Of a DNA stretch of 64,000 bases, positions 47,635-60,800 are shown in pieces. Position 1 is the stretch's first letter. Each line of letters begins with the position of its first letter. The stretch comes from Bimastos eiseni (Eukaryota; Annelida; Clitellata; Crassiclitellata; Lumbricidae), in assembly GCA_959347315.1 (NCBI GenBank), contig OY365810.1, forward strand, positions 31,164,908-31,228,907, in the 5' to 3' direction. The notes beneath the pieces are model-generated. The model did no database searches. It had not been told where the DNA came from and saw only the letters and a program-made list of their open reading frames with translations. Both the position numbers and the translations under genes were made by a program.

Positions 47635-50600
47635 TTTTTTGCTATTGTATTGGTAGAGGTGAAGATATCTATGGAGAATTTTGATGCCAATAGGTCCTCC
47701 GAGATGCTTGATAAATACTATTTGGTTTGGATCATGTCAAGTTTCTCGATAAAAAGTCAGTGAACCCGGGTTCATCGTTATTTTCCCAAATAATGAAACC
47801 TTGATTTTTTGCTATTGTATTGGAAGAAGTGAAGATATATATGGAGAATTTTGATGCCAATAGGTCCTCACAGATGCTTGAAAAATATTATTTGGTTTGG
47901 GTCATGTCAAGTTTCTCGATAAAAATTCAGTGAACCCGGGTTCATCGTGATTTTCCCAAACAATGAAACCTTGATTTTTTGCTATTGTATTGGAAGAAGT
48001 GAAGATATCTATGGAGAATTTTAATGCCAATAGGTCCTCACAGATGCTTGAAAAATATTATTTGGTTTGGGTCATGTCAAGTTTCTCGATAAAAAGTCAG
48101 TGAACCCGGGTTCATCGTGATTTTCCCAAATAATGAAACCTTGATTTTTTGCTATTGTATTGGAAGAAGTAAAGATATATATGGAGAATTTTGATTCCAA
48201 TAGGTCCTCACAGATGCTTGAGAAATATTGTTTGGTTTGGATCATGTCAAGTTTCTCGATGAGAACTCAGTGAACCCGGGTTCATCGTGATTTTCCCAAA
48301 TAATGAAACCTTGATTTTTTGCTATTGTATTGGAAGAAGTGAAGATATCTATGGAGAATTTTGATGCCAATAGGTCCTCACAGATGCTTGATAAATATTA
48401 TTTGGTTTGGATCATGTCAAGTTTCTCGATAAAAATTCAGTGAACCCGGGTTCATCGTTATTTTCCCAAATAATGAAACCTTGATTTTTTGCTATTGTAT
48501 TGGAAGAAGTGAAGATATATATGGAGAATTTTGATGCCAATAGGTCCTCACAGATGCTTGATAAATATTATTTGGTTTGGATCATGTCAAGTTTCTCGAC
48601 CAAGTCAATGAACCCGGGTTCATCGTGATTTTCCCAAATAATGAAACCTTGATTTTTTGCTATTGTATTGGTAGAAGTGAAGATATCTTTGGAGAATTTT
48701 GATGCCAATAGGTCCTCACAGATGCTTGAAAAATATTATTTGGTTTGGATCATGTCAAGTCTCTTGATAAAAATGTCAGTGAACCCGGGTTCATCGTGAT
48801 ATTCTTAAATAATGAAACCTTGATTTTTTGCTATTGTATTGGAAGAAGTGAAGATATCTATGGAGAATTTTGATGCCAATAGGTCCTCAGAGATGCCTGA
48901 TAAATATTATTTGGTTTGGATCATGTCAAGTTTCTCGATAAAAAGTCAGTGAACCCAGGTTCATCGTGATTTTCCCAAGTAATGAAGCCTTGATTTTTTG
49001 CTATTGTATTGGAAGAAGTGAAGATATATCTGGAGAATGTTGATGCCAATAGGTCCTTACAGATGCTTGATAAATATTATTTGGTTTGGATCATGTCAAG
49101 TTTCTCGATAAAAAGTCAGTGAACCCGGGTTCATCGTGATTTTCCCAAATAATGAATCCTTGATTTTTTGCTATTGTATTGGAAGAAGTGAAGATATCTA
49201 TGGAGAATGTTGATGCCAATAGGTCCTCACAGATGCCTGATAAATATTATTTGGTTTGGATCATGTCAAGTTTCTCGATAAAATGTCAGTGAACCCGGGT
49301 TCATCGTGATTTTCCCAAATAATGAAACCTTGATTTTTAGCTATTGTATTGGTAGAAGTGAAGATATCTATGGAGAATTTTGATGCCAATAGGTCCTCAC
49401 AGATGGTTGAAAAATATTATTTGGTTTGGATCATGTCAAGTTTCTCGATAAAAAGTCAGTGAACCCGGGTTCATCGTGATTTTCCCAAATAATGAAACCT
49501 TGATTTTTAGCTATTGTATTGGTAGAAGTGAAGATATCTATGGAGAATTTTGATGCCAATAGGTCCTCAGAGATGCTTGATAAATATTATTTGGTTTGGA
49601 TCATGTCAAGTTTCTCGATAAAATGTCAGTGAACCCGGGTTCATCGTTATTTTCCCAAATAATGAAACCTTGATTTTTTGCTATTGTATTGGTAGAAGTG
49701 AAGATATCTATGGATTATTTTGATGCCAATAGGTCCTCACAGATGCTTGAAAAATATTATTTGGTTTGGGTCATGTCAAGTTTCTCGATAAAAAGTCAGT
49801 GAACCCGGGTTCATCGTGATTTTCCCAAGTAATGAAGCCTTGATTTTTTGCTATTGTATTGGAAGAAGTGAAGATATATCTGGAGAATGTTGATGCCAAT
49901 AGGTCCTTACAGATGCTTGATAAATATTATTTGATTTGGATCATGTCTAGTTTCTCGATAAAAAGTCAGTGAACCCGGGTTCATCGTGATTTTCCCAAAT
50001 AATGAATCCTTGATTTTTTGCTATTGTATTGGAAGAAGTGAAGATATCTTTGGAGAATTTTGATGCCAATAGGTCCTCGGAGGTGCTTGATAAATTCTAT
50101 TTGGTTTGGATCATGTCAAGTTTATCGATAAAAAGTCAGTGAACCCGGGTTATTCATGATTTTCCCAAATAATGAAACCTTGATTTTTTGCTATTGTATT
50201 GGAAGAAGTGAAGATATCTTTGGAGAATTTTGATGCCAATAGGACCTCACAGATGCATTATAAATATTATTTGGTTTGGATCATGTCAAGTCTCTTGATA
50301 AAAAGTCAGTGAACCCGGGTTCATCGTGATTTTCCCAAATAATGAAACCTTGATTTTTTGCTATTGTATTGGAAGAAGTGAAGATATCTATGGAGAATTT
50401 TGATGCCAATAGGTCCTCACAGATGCTTGTTAAATATTGTTTGGTTTGGAGCTTGTTTAAGTTTCTCGATAAAAAGTCAGTGAACCCGGGTTCATCGTGA
50501 TATTCTTAAATAATGAAACCTTGATTTTTTGCTATTGTATTGGAAGAAGTGAAGATATCTATGGAGAATGTTGATGCCAATAGGTCCTCACAGATGCCTG

Positions 50601-51034
50601 ATAAATATTATTTGGTTTGGATCATGTCAAGTTTCTCGATAAAATGTCAGTGAACCCGGGTTCATCGTTATTTTCCCAAATAATGAAACCTTGATTTTTT
50701 GCTATTGTATTGGAAGAAGTGAAGATATCTATGGAGAATTTTGATGCCAATAGGTCCTCGGAGGTGCTTGATAAATTCTATTTGGTTTGGATCATGTCAA
50801 GTTTCTCGATAAAAAGTCAGTGAACCCGGGTTATTCATGATTTTCCCAAATAATGAAACCTTGATTTTTTGCTATTGTATTGGAAGAAGTGAAGATATCT
50901 ATGGAGAATTTTGATGCCAATAGGTCCTCAGAGATGCTTGATAAATACTATTTGGTTTGGATCATGTCAAGTTTCTCGATAAAAAGTCAGTGAACCCGGG
51001 TTCATCGTTATTTTCCCAAATAATGAAACCTTGA
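47635..51034. repeat. 20-monomer unit, copy 2
   Basis: It repeats the 44234 series for 18 monomers, then diverges at 50695 into 'cggaggtgcttg' with 'gggttattcatg' and an 'aaatactat' monomer. Private changes include 'ggtagaggtgaag' (47653), 'tcctccgag' (47700), 'cgaccaag' (48597) and 'tgatttggatcatgtctag' (49933). Confidence 0.92.
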
Positions 51035-54000
51035 TTTTTTGCTATTGTATTGGAAGAAGTGAAGATATCTATGGAGAATTTTGATGCCAATAGGTCCTCA
51101 CAGATGCTTGTTAAATATTGTTTGGTTTGGAGCTTGTTTAAATTTCTCGATGAAAAGTCAGTGAACCCGGGTTCATCGTGATTTTCCCAAATAATGAAAC
51201 CTTGATTTTTTGCTATTGTATTGGAAGAAGTGAAGATATCTATGGATTATTTTGATGCCAATAGGTCCTCATAGATGCTTGATAAATATTATTTGGTTTG
51301 GATCATGTCAAGTTTCTCGATAAAAAGTCAGTGAACCCGTGTTCATCGTGATTTTCCCAAATGATGAAACCTTGATTTTTAGCTATTGCATTGGTAGAAG
51401 TGAAGATATCTATGGAGAATTTTGATGCCAATAGGTCCTCAGAGATGCTTGATAAATATTATTTGGTTTGGATCATGTGAAGTTTCTCGATAAAAAGTCA
51501 GTGAACCCGGGTTCATAGTTATTTTCCCAAATAATGAAACCTTGATTTTTTGCTATTGTATTGGAAGAAGTGAAGATATCTATGGAGAATTTTGATGCCA
51601 ATAGGTCCTCAGAGATGCTTGATAAATACTATTTGGTTTGGATCATGTCAAGTTTCTCGATAAAAAGTCAGTGAACCCGGGTTCATAGTTATTTTCCCAA
51701 ATAATGAAACCTTGATTTTTTGCTATTGTATTGGAAGAAGTGAAGATATCTATGGAGAATTTTGATGCCAATAGGTCCTCACAGATGCCTGATAAATATT
51801 ATTTGGTTTGGATCATGTCAAGTTTCTCGATAAAAAGTCAGTGAACCCGGGTTCATCGTTATTTTCCCAAATAATGAAACCTTGATTTTTTGCTATTGTA
51901 TTGGTAGAAGTGAAGATATCTATGGATTATTTTGATGCCAATAGGTCCTCACAGATGCTTGATAAATATTATTTGGTTTGGATCATGTCAAGTTTCTCGA
52001 TAAAATGTCAGTGAACCCGGGTTCATCGTTATTTTCCCAAATAATGAAACCTTGATTTTTTGCTATTGTATTGGAAGAAGTGAAGATATCTATGGAGAAT
52101 GTTGATGCCAATAGGTCCTCACAGATGCCTGATAAATATTATTTGGTTTGGATCATGTCAAGTCTCTTGATAAAAAGTCAGTGAACCCGGGTTCATCGTG
52201 ATTTTCCCAAATAATGAAACCTTGATTTTTTGCTATTGTATTGGTAGAAGTGAAGATATCTATGGAGAATTTTGATGCCAATAGGTCCTCACAGATGCTT
52301 GTTAAATATTATTTGGTTTGGATCATGTCAAGTTTCTCGATAAAAAGTCAGTGAACCCGGGTTCATCGTGATTTTCCCAAGTAATGAAGCCTTGATTTTT
52401 TGCTATTGTATTGGAAGAAGTGAAGATATCTATGGAGAATTTTGATGCCAATAGGTCCTCAGAGATGCTTGATAAATACTATTTGGTTTGGATCATGTCA
52501 AGTTTCTCGATAAAAAGTCAGTGAACCCGGGTTCATCGTGATTTTCCCAAGTAATGAAACCTTGATTTTTTGCTATTGTATTGGAAGAAGTGAAGATATA
52601 TATGGAGAATTTTGATGCCAATAGGTCCTCACAGATGCTTGTTAAATATTGTTTGGTTTGGAGCTTGTTTAAGTTTCTCGATAAAAAGTCAGTGAACCCG
52701 GGTTCATCGTGATATTCTTAAATAATGAAACCTTGATTTTTTGCTATTGTATTGGAAGAAGTGAAGATATCTATGGAAAATGTTGATGCCAATAGGTCCT
52801 CAGAGATGCTTGATAAATATTATTTGGTTTGGATCATGTCAAGTTTCTCGATAAAATGCCAGTGAACCCGGTTTCATCGTTATTTTCCCAAATAATGAAA
52901 CCTTGATTTTTTGCTATTTTATTGGAAGAAGTGAAGATATCTTTGGAGAATTTTGATGCCAATAGGTCCTCACAGATGCTTGATAAATATTATTTGGTTT
53001 GGATCATGTCAAGTCTCTTGATAAAAAGTCAGTGAACCCGGGTTCATCGTGATTTTCCCAAATAATGAAACCTTGATTTTTTGCTATTGTATTGGAAGAA
53101 GTGAAGATATCTATGGAGAATTTTGATGCCAATAGGTCCTCACAGATGCTTGTTAAATATTGTTTGGTTTGGAGCTTGTTTAAGTTTCTCGATAAAAAGT
53201 CAGTGAACCCGGGTTCATCGTGATATTCTTAAATAATGAAACCTTGATTTTTGGCTATTCTATTGGAAGAAGTGAAGATATCTATGGAGAATTTTGATGC
53301 CAATAGGTCCTCAGAGATGCTTGATAAATACTATTTGGTTTGGATCATGTCAAGTTTCTCGATAAAAAGTCAGTGAACCCGGGTTCATCGTTATTTTCCC
53401 AAATAATGAAACCTTGATTTTTTGCTATTGTATTGGTAGAAGTGAAGATATCTATGGAGAATTTTGATGCCAATAGGTCCTCAGAGATGCTTGATAAATA
53501 CTATTTGGTTTGGATCATGTCAAGTTTCTCGATAAAAAGTCAGTGAACCCGGGTTCATCGTTATTTTCCCAAATAATGAAACCTTGATTTTTTGCTATTG
53601 TATTGGAAGAAGTGAAGATATATATGGAGAATTTTGATGCCAATAGGTCCTGACAGATGCTTGAAAAATATTATTTGGTTTGGGTCATGTCAAGTTTCTC
53701 GATAAAAATTCAGTGATCCCGGGTTCATCGTGATTTTCCCAAATAATGAAACCTTGATTTTTTGCTATTGTATTGGAAGAAGTGAAGATATCTATGGAGA
53801 ATTTTAATGCCAATAGGTCCTCACAGATGCTTGAAAAATATTATTTGGTTTGGGTCATGTCAAGTTTCTCGATAAAAAGTCAGTGAACCCGGGTTCATCG
53901 TGATTTTCCCAAATAATGAAACCTTGATTTTTTGCTATTGTATTGGAAGAAGTGAAGATATATATGGAGAATTTTAATGCCAATAGGTCCTCACAGATGC

Positions 54001-54608
54001 TTGAAAAATATTATTTGGTTTGGGTCATGTCAAGTTTCTCGATAAAAATTCAGTGATCCCGGGTTATTCATGATTTTCCCAAATAATGAATCCTTGATTT
54101 TTTGCTATTGTATTGGAAGAAGTGAAGATATCTTTGGAGAATTTTGATGCCAATAGGACCTCACAGATGCATTATAAATATTATTTGGTTTGGATCATGT
54201 CAAGTCTCTTGATAAAAAGTCAGTGAACCCGGGTTCATCGTGATTTTCCCAAATAATGAAACCTTGATTTTTTGCTATTGTATTGGAAGAAGTGAAGATA
54301 TCTTTGGAGAATTTTGATGCCAATAGGACCTCACAGATGCATTATAAATATTATTTGGTTTGGATCATGTCAAGTCTCTTGATAAAAAGTCAGTGAACCC
54401 GGGTTCATCGTGATTTTCCCAAATAATGAAACCTTGATTTTTTGCTATTGTATTGGAAGAAGTGAAGATATCTATGGAGAATTTTGATGCCAATAGGTCC
54501 TCACAGATGCTTGTTAAATATTGTTTGGTTTGGAGCTTGTTTAAGTTTCTCGATAAAATGTCAGTGAACCCGGGTTCATCGTTATTTTCCCAAATAATGA
54601 AACCTTGA
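51035..54608. repeat. Mixed monomers with several 171-bp types
   Basis: 171-bp monomers occur at 51035, 52566, 53077 and 54438. Monomers 51035-51375 copy 33178-33518 ('taaatttctcgatgaaaag', then 'ggattattttg' with 'catagatg'). Monomers 53588 and 53928 share 'cagtgatcccggg', seen nowhere else. 'tcctgacag' near 53650 is also unique. 54098 and 54268 are two successive 'gcattataaat' monomers. Confidence 0.86.
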
Positions 54609-55797
54609 TTTTTTGCTATTGTATTGGAAGAAGTGAAGATATCTATGGAGAATGTTGATGCCAATAGGTCCTCACAGATGCCTGATAAATATTATTTGGT
54701 TTGGATCATGTCAAGTTTCTCGATAAAATGTCAGTGAACCCGGGTTCATCGTTATTTTCCCAAATAATGAAACCTTGATTTTTTGCTATTGTATTGGAAG
54801 ATGTGAAAGATATCTATGTATAATTTTGATGCCAATAGGTCCTTACAGATGCTTGATAAATGTTATTTGGTTTGGATCATGTCAAGTTTCTCGATAAAAA
54901 TTCAGTGAACCCGGGTTCATCGTGATATTCCCAAATAATGAAACCTTGATTTTTTGCTATTGTATTGGAAGAAGTAAAGATATATATGGAGAATTTTGAT
55001 TCCAATAGGTCCTCACAGATGCTTGATAAATATTATTTGGTTTGGATCATGTCAAGTTTCTCGATAAAAAGTCAGTGAACCCGGGTTCATCGTGATTTTC
55101 CCAAATAATGAAACCTTGATTTTTTGCTATTGTATTGGAAGAAGTGAAGATATCTATGGAGAATTTTGATGCCAATAGGTCCTCACAGATGCTTGATAAA
55201 TATTATTTGGTTTGGATCATGTCAAGTTTCTCGATAAAAATTCAGTGAACCCGGGTTCATCGTTATTTTCCCAAATAATGAAACCTTGATTTTTTGCTAT
55301 TGTATTGGAAGAAGTGAAGATATATATGGAGAATTTTGATGCCAATAGGTCCTCACAGATGCTTGATAAATATTATTTGGTTTGGATCATGTCAAGTTTC
55401 TCGACAAAGTCAATGAACCCGGGTTCATCGTGATTTTCCCAAATAATGAAACCTTGATTTTTTGCTATTGTATTGGTAGAAGTGAAGATATCTTTGGAGA
55501 ATTTTGATGCCAATAGGTCCTCACAGATGCTTGAAAAATATTATTTGGTTTGGATCATGTCAAGTTTCTCAATAAAAAGTCAGTGAACCCGTGTTCATCG
55601 TGATATTCTTAAATAATGAAACCTTGATTTTTTGCTATTGTATTGGAAGAAGTGAAGATATCTATGGAGAATTTTGATGCCAATAGGTCCTCACAGATGC
55701 CTGATAAATATTATTTGGTTTGGATCATGTCAAGTTTCTCGATAAAAAGTCAGTGAACCCGGGTTCATCGTGATTTTCCCAAGTAATGAAGCCTTGA
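54609..55797. repeat. 7-monomer unit, copy 1 (1189 bp)
   Basis: Monomers start at 54609, 54779 (171 bp), 54950, 55120, 55290 (168 bp), 55458 and 55628. The rare 'agatgtgaaagatatc' with 'tgtataattttg' at 54779 recurs at 55968, 1189 bp on, after 54609 is matched by 55798. Confidence 0.9.
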
Positions 55798-56816
55798 TTT
55801 TTTGCTATTGTATTGGAAGAAGTGAAGATATCTATGGAGAATGTTGATGCCAATAGGTCCTCACAGATGCCTGATAAATATTATTTGGTTTGGATCATGT
55901 CAAGTTTCTCGATAAAATGTCAGTGAACCCGGGTTCATCGTTATTTTCCCAAATAATGAAACCTTGATTTTTTGCTATTGTATTGGAAGATGTGAAAGAT
56001 ATCTATGTATAATTTTGATGCCAATAGGTCCTTACAGATGCTTGATAAATGTTATTTGGTTTGGATCATGTCAAGTTTCTCGATAAAAATTCAGTGAACC
56101 CGGGTTCATCGTGATATTCCCAAATAATGAAACCTTGATTTTTTGCTATTGTATTGGAAGAAGTAAAGATATATATGGAGAATTTTGATTCCAATAGGTC
56201 CTCACAGATGCTTGAGAAATATTGTTTAGTTTGGATCATGTCAAGTTTCTCGATGAGAACTCAGTGAACCCGGGTTCATCGTGATTTTCCCAAATAATGA
56301 AACCTTGATTTTTTGCTATTGTATTGGAAGAAGTGAAGATATCTATGGAGAATTTTGATGCCAATAGGTCCTCACAGATGCTTGATAAATATTATTTGGT
56401 TTGGATCATGTCAAGTTTCTCGACAAAGTCAATGAACCCGGGTTCATCGTGATTTTCCCAAATAATGAAACCTTGATTTTTTGCTATTGTATTGGTAGAA
56501 GTGAAGATATCTTTGGAGAATTTTGATGCCAATAGGTCCTCACAGATGCTTGAAAAATATTATTTGGTTTGGATCATGTCAAGTTTCTCAATAAAAAGTC
56601 AGTGAACCCGGGTTCATCGTGATATTCTTAAATAATGAAACCTTGATTTTTTGCTATTGTATTGGAAGAAGTGAAGATATCTATGGAGAATTTTGATGCC
56701 AATAGGTCCTCACAGATGCCTGATAAATATTATTTGGTTTGGATCATGTCAAGTTTCTCGATAAAAAGTCAGTGAACCCGGGTTCATCGTGATTTTCCCA
56801 AGTAATGAAGCCTTGA
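55798..56816. repeat. 6-monomer shortened copy of the preceding 7-mer (1019 bp)
   Basis: Monomers start at 55798, 55968, 56139, 56309, 56477 and 56647. One monomer is missing relative to 54609-55797. Monomer 56309 joins the 'gatatctatgg' front of a 55120-type monomer to the 'cgacaaagtcaatg' back of a 55290-type monomer, so the loss came from recombination within a monomer. Confidence 0.88.
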
Positions 56817-57837
56817 TTTTTTGCTATTGTATTGGAAGAAGTGAAGATATATCTGGAGAATGTTGATGCCAATAGGTCCTTACAGATGCTTGATAAATAT
56901 TATTTGGTTTGGATCATGTCAAGTTTCTCGATAAAAAGTCAGTGAACCCGGGTTCATCGTGATTTTCCCAAATAATGAAACCTTGATTTTTTGCTATTGT
57001 ATTGGAAGAAGTGAAGATATCTATGGAGAATTTTAATGCCAATAGGTCCTCACAGATGCCTGATAAATATTATTTGGTTTGGATCATGTCAAGTTTCTCG
57101 ATAAAAAGTCAGTGAACCCGGGTTCATCGTGATTTTCCCAAATAATGAAACCTTGATTTTTTGCTATTGTATTGGAAGAAGTGAAGATATCTATGGAGAA
57201 TTTTGATGCCAAAAGGTCCTCAGATATGCTTGATAAATATTATTTGGTTTGGATCATGTCAAGTTTCTCGATAAAATGTCAGTGAACCCGGGTTCATCGT
57301 TATTTTCCCAAATAATGAAACCTTGATTTTTTGCTATTGTATTGGAAGAAGTGAAGATATCTTTGGAGAATTTTGATGCCAATAGGACCTCACAGATGCT
57401 TGATAAATATTATTTGGTTTGGATCATGTCAAGTCTCTTGATAAAAAGTCAGTGAACCCGGGTTCATCGTGATTTTCCCAAATAATGAAACCTTGATTTT
57501 TTGCTATTGTATTGGAAGAAGTGAAGATATCTATGGAGAATTTTGATGCCAATAGGTCCTCACAGATGCTTGTTAAATATTGTTTGGTTTGGAGCTTGTT
57601 TAAGTTTCTCGATAAAAAGTCAGTGAAACCGGGTTCATCGTGATATTCTTAAATAATGAAACCTTGATTTTTTGCTATTCTATTGGAAGAAGTGAAGATA
57701 TCTATGGAGAATTTTGATGCCAATAGGTCCTCAGAGATGCTTGATAAATACTATTTGGTTTGGATCATGTCAAGTTTCTCGATAAAAAGTCAGTGAACCC
57801 GGGTTCATCGTTATTTTCCCAAATAATGAAACCTTGA
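56817..57837. repeat. Block matching 39474-40324
   Basis: Monomer 56817 is a 'gatatatctgg' type. Then 56987-57837 matches 39474-40324 at offset 17513, including 'ccaaaaggtcctcagatatg' (57209) and 'gctattctattgg' (57674). It then continues as the 40495 type, skipping the equivalent of monomer 40325. Confidence 0.9.
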
Positions 57838-60800
57838 TTTTTTGCTATTGTATTGGTAGAAGTGAAGATATCTATGGAGAATTTTGATGCCAATAGGTCC
57901 TCAGAGATGCTTGATAAATACTATTTGGTTTGGATCATGTCAAGTTTCTCGATAAAAAGTCAGTGAACCCGGGTTCATCGTTATTTTCCCAAATAATGAA
58001 ACCTTGATTTTTTGCTATTGTATTGGAAGAAGTGAAGATATATATGGAGAATTTTGATGCCAATAGGTCCTCACAGATGCTTGAAAAATATTATTTGGTT
58101 TGGGTCATGTCAAGTTTCTCGATAAAAATTCAGTGAACCCGGGTTCATCGTGATTTTCCCAAACAATGAAACCTTGATTTTTTGCTATTGTATTGGAAGA
58201 AGTGAAGATATCTATGGAGAATTTTAATGCCAATAGGTCCTCACAGATGCTTGAAAAATATTATTTGGTTTGGGTCATGTCAAGTTTCTCGATAAAAAGT
58301 CAGTGAACCCGGGTTCATCGTGATTTTCCCAAATAATGAAACCTTGATTTTTTGCTATTGTATTGGAAGAAGTAAAGATATATATGGAGAATTTTGATTC
58401 CAATAGGTCCTCACAGATGCTTGAGAAATATTGTTTGGTTTGGATCATGTCAAGTTTCTCGATGAGAACTCAGTGAACCCGGGTTCATCGTGATTTTCCC
58501 AAATAATGAAACCTTGATTTTTTGCTATTGTATTGGAAGAAGTGAAGATATCTATGGAGAATTTTGATGCCAATAGGTCCTCACAGATGCTTGATAAATA
58601 TTATTTGGTTTGGATCATGTCAAGTTTCTCGATAAAAATTCAGTGAACCCGGGTTCATCGTTATTTTCCCAAATAATGAAACCTTGATTTTTTGCTATTG
58701 TATTGGAAGAAGTGAAGATATATATGGAGAATTTTGATGCCAATAGGTCCTCACAGATGCTTGATAAATATTATTTGGTTTGGATCATGTCAAGTTTCTC
58801 GACAAAGTCAATGAACCCGGGTTCATCGTGATTTTCCCAAATAATGAAACCTTGATTTTTTGCTATTGTATTGGTAGAAGTGAAGATATCTTTGGAGAAT
58901 TTTGATGCCAATAGGTCCTCACAGATGCTTGAAAAATATTATTTGGTTTGGATCATGTCAAGTCTCTTGATAAAAATGTCAGTGAACCCGGGTTCATCGT
59001 GATATTCTTAAATAATGAAACCTTGATTTTTTGCTATTGTATTGGAAGAAGTGAAGATATCTATGGAGAATTTTGATGCCAATAGGTCCTCACAGATGCC
59101 TGATAAATATTATTTGGTTTGGATCATGTCAAGTTTCTCGATAAAAAGTCAGTGAACCCAGGTTCATCGTGATTTTCCCAAGTAATGAAGCCTTGATTTT
59201 TTGCTATTGTATTGGAAGAAGTGAAGATATATCTGGAGAATGTTGATGCCAATAGGTCCTTACAGATGCTTGATAAATATTATTTGGTTTGGATCATGTC
59301 AAGTTTCTCGATAAAAAGTCAGTGAACCCGGGTTCATCGTGATTTTCCCAAATAATGAATCCTTGATTTTTTGCTATTGTATTGGAAGAAGTGAAGATAT
59401 CTATGGAGAATGTTGATGCCAATAGGTCCTCACAGATGCCTGATAAATATTATTTGGTTTGGATCATGTCAAGTTTCTCGATAAAATGTCAGTGAACCCG
59501 GGTTCATCGTTATTTTCCCAAATAATGAAACCTTGATTTTTAGCTATTGTATTGGTAGAAGTGAAGATATCTATGGAGAATTTTGATGCCAATAGGTCCT
59601 CACAGATGGTTGAAAAATATTATTTGGTTTGGATCATGTCAAGTTTCTCGATAAAAAGTCAGTGAACCCGGGTTCATCGTGATTTTCCCAAATAATGAAA
59701 CCTTGATTTTTAGCTATTGTATTGGTAGAAGTGAAGATATCTATGGAGAATTTTGATGCCAATAGGTCCTCAGAGATGCTTGATAAATATTATTTGGTTT
59801 GGATCATGTCAAGTTTCTCGATAAAATGTCAGTGAACCCGGGTTCATCGTTATTTTCCCAAATAATGAAACCTTGATTTTTTGCTATTGTATTGGTAGAA
59901 GTGAAGATATCTATGGATTATTTTGATGCCAATAGGTCCTCACAGATGCTTGAAAAATATTATTTGGTTTGGGTCATGTCAAGTTTCTCGATAAAAAAGT
60001 CAGTGAACCCGGGTTCATCGTGATTTTCCCAAGTAATGAAGCCTTGATTTTTTGCTATTGTATTGGAAGAAGTGAAGATATATCTGGAGAATGTTGATGC
60101 CAATAGGTCCTTACAGATGCCTGATAAATATTATTTGGTTTGGATCATGTCAAGTTTCTCGATAAAAAGTCAGTGAACCCGGGTTCATCGTGATTTTCCC
60201 AAATAATGAATCCTTGATTTTTTGCTATTGTATTGGAAGAAGTGAAGATATCTTTGGAGAATTTTGATGGCAATAGGTCCTCGGAGGTGCTTGATAAATT
60301 CTATTTGGTTTGGATCATGTCAAGTTTATCGATAAAAAGTCAGTGAACCCGGGTTATTCATGATTATCCCAAATAATGAAACCTCGATTTTTTGCTATTG
60401 TATTGGAAGAAGTGAAGATATCTTTGGAGAATTTTGATGCCAATAGGACCTCACAGATGCATTATAAATATTATTTGGTTTGGATCATGTCAAGTCTCTT
60501 GATAAAAAGTCAGTGAACCCGGGTTCATCGTGATTTTCCCAAATAATGAAACCTTGATTTTTTGCTATTGTATTGGAAGAAGTGAAGATATCTATGGAGA
60601 ATTTTGATGCCAATAGGTCCTCACAGATGCTTGTTAAATATTGTTTGGTTTGGAGCTTGTTTAAGTTTCTCGATAAAAAGTCAGTGAACCCGGGTTCATC
60701 GTGATATTCTTAAATAATGAAACCTTGATTTTTTGCTATTGTATTGGAAGAAGTGAAGATATCTATGGAGAATGTTGATGCCAATAGGTCCTCACAGATG

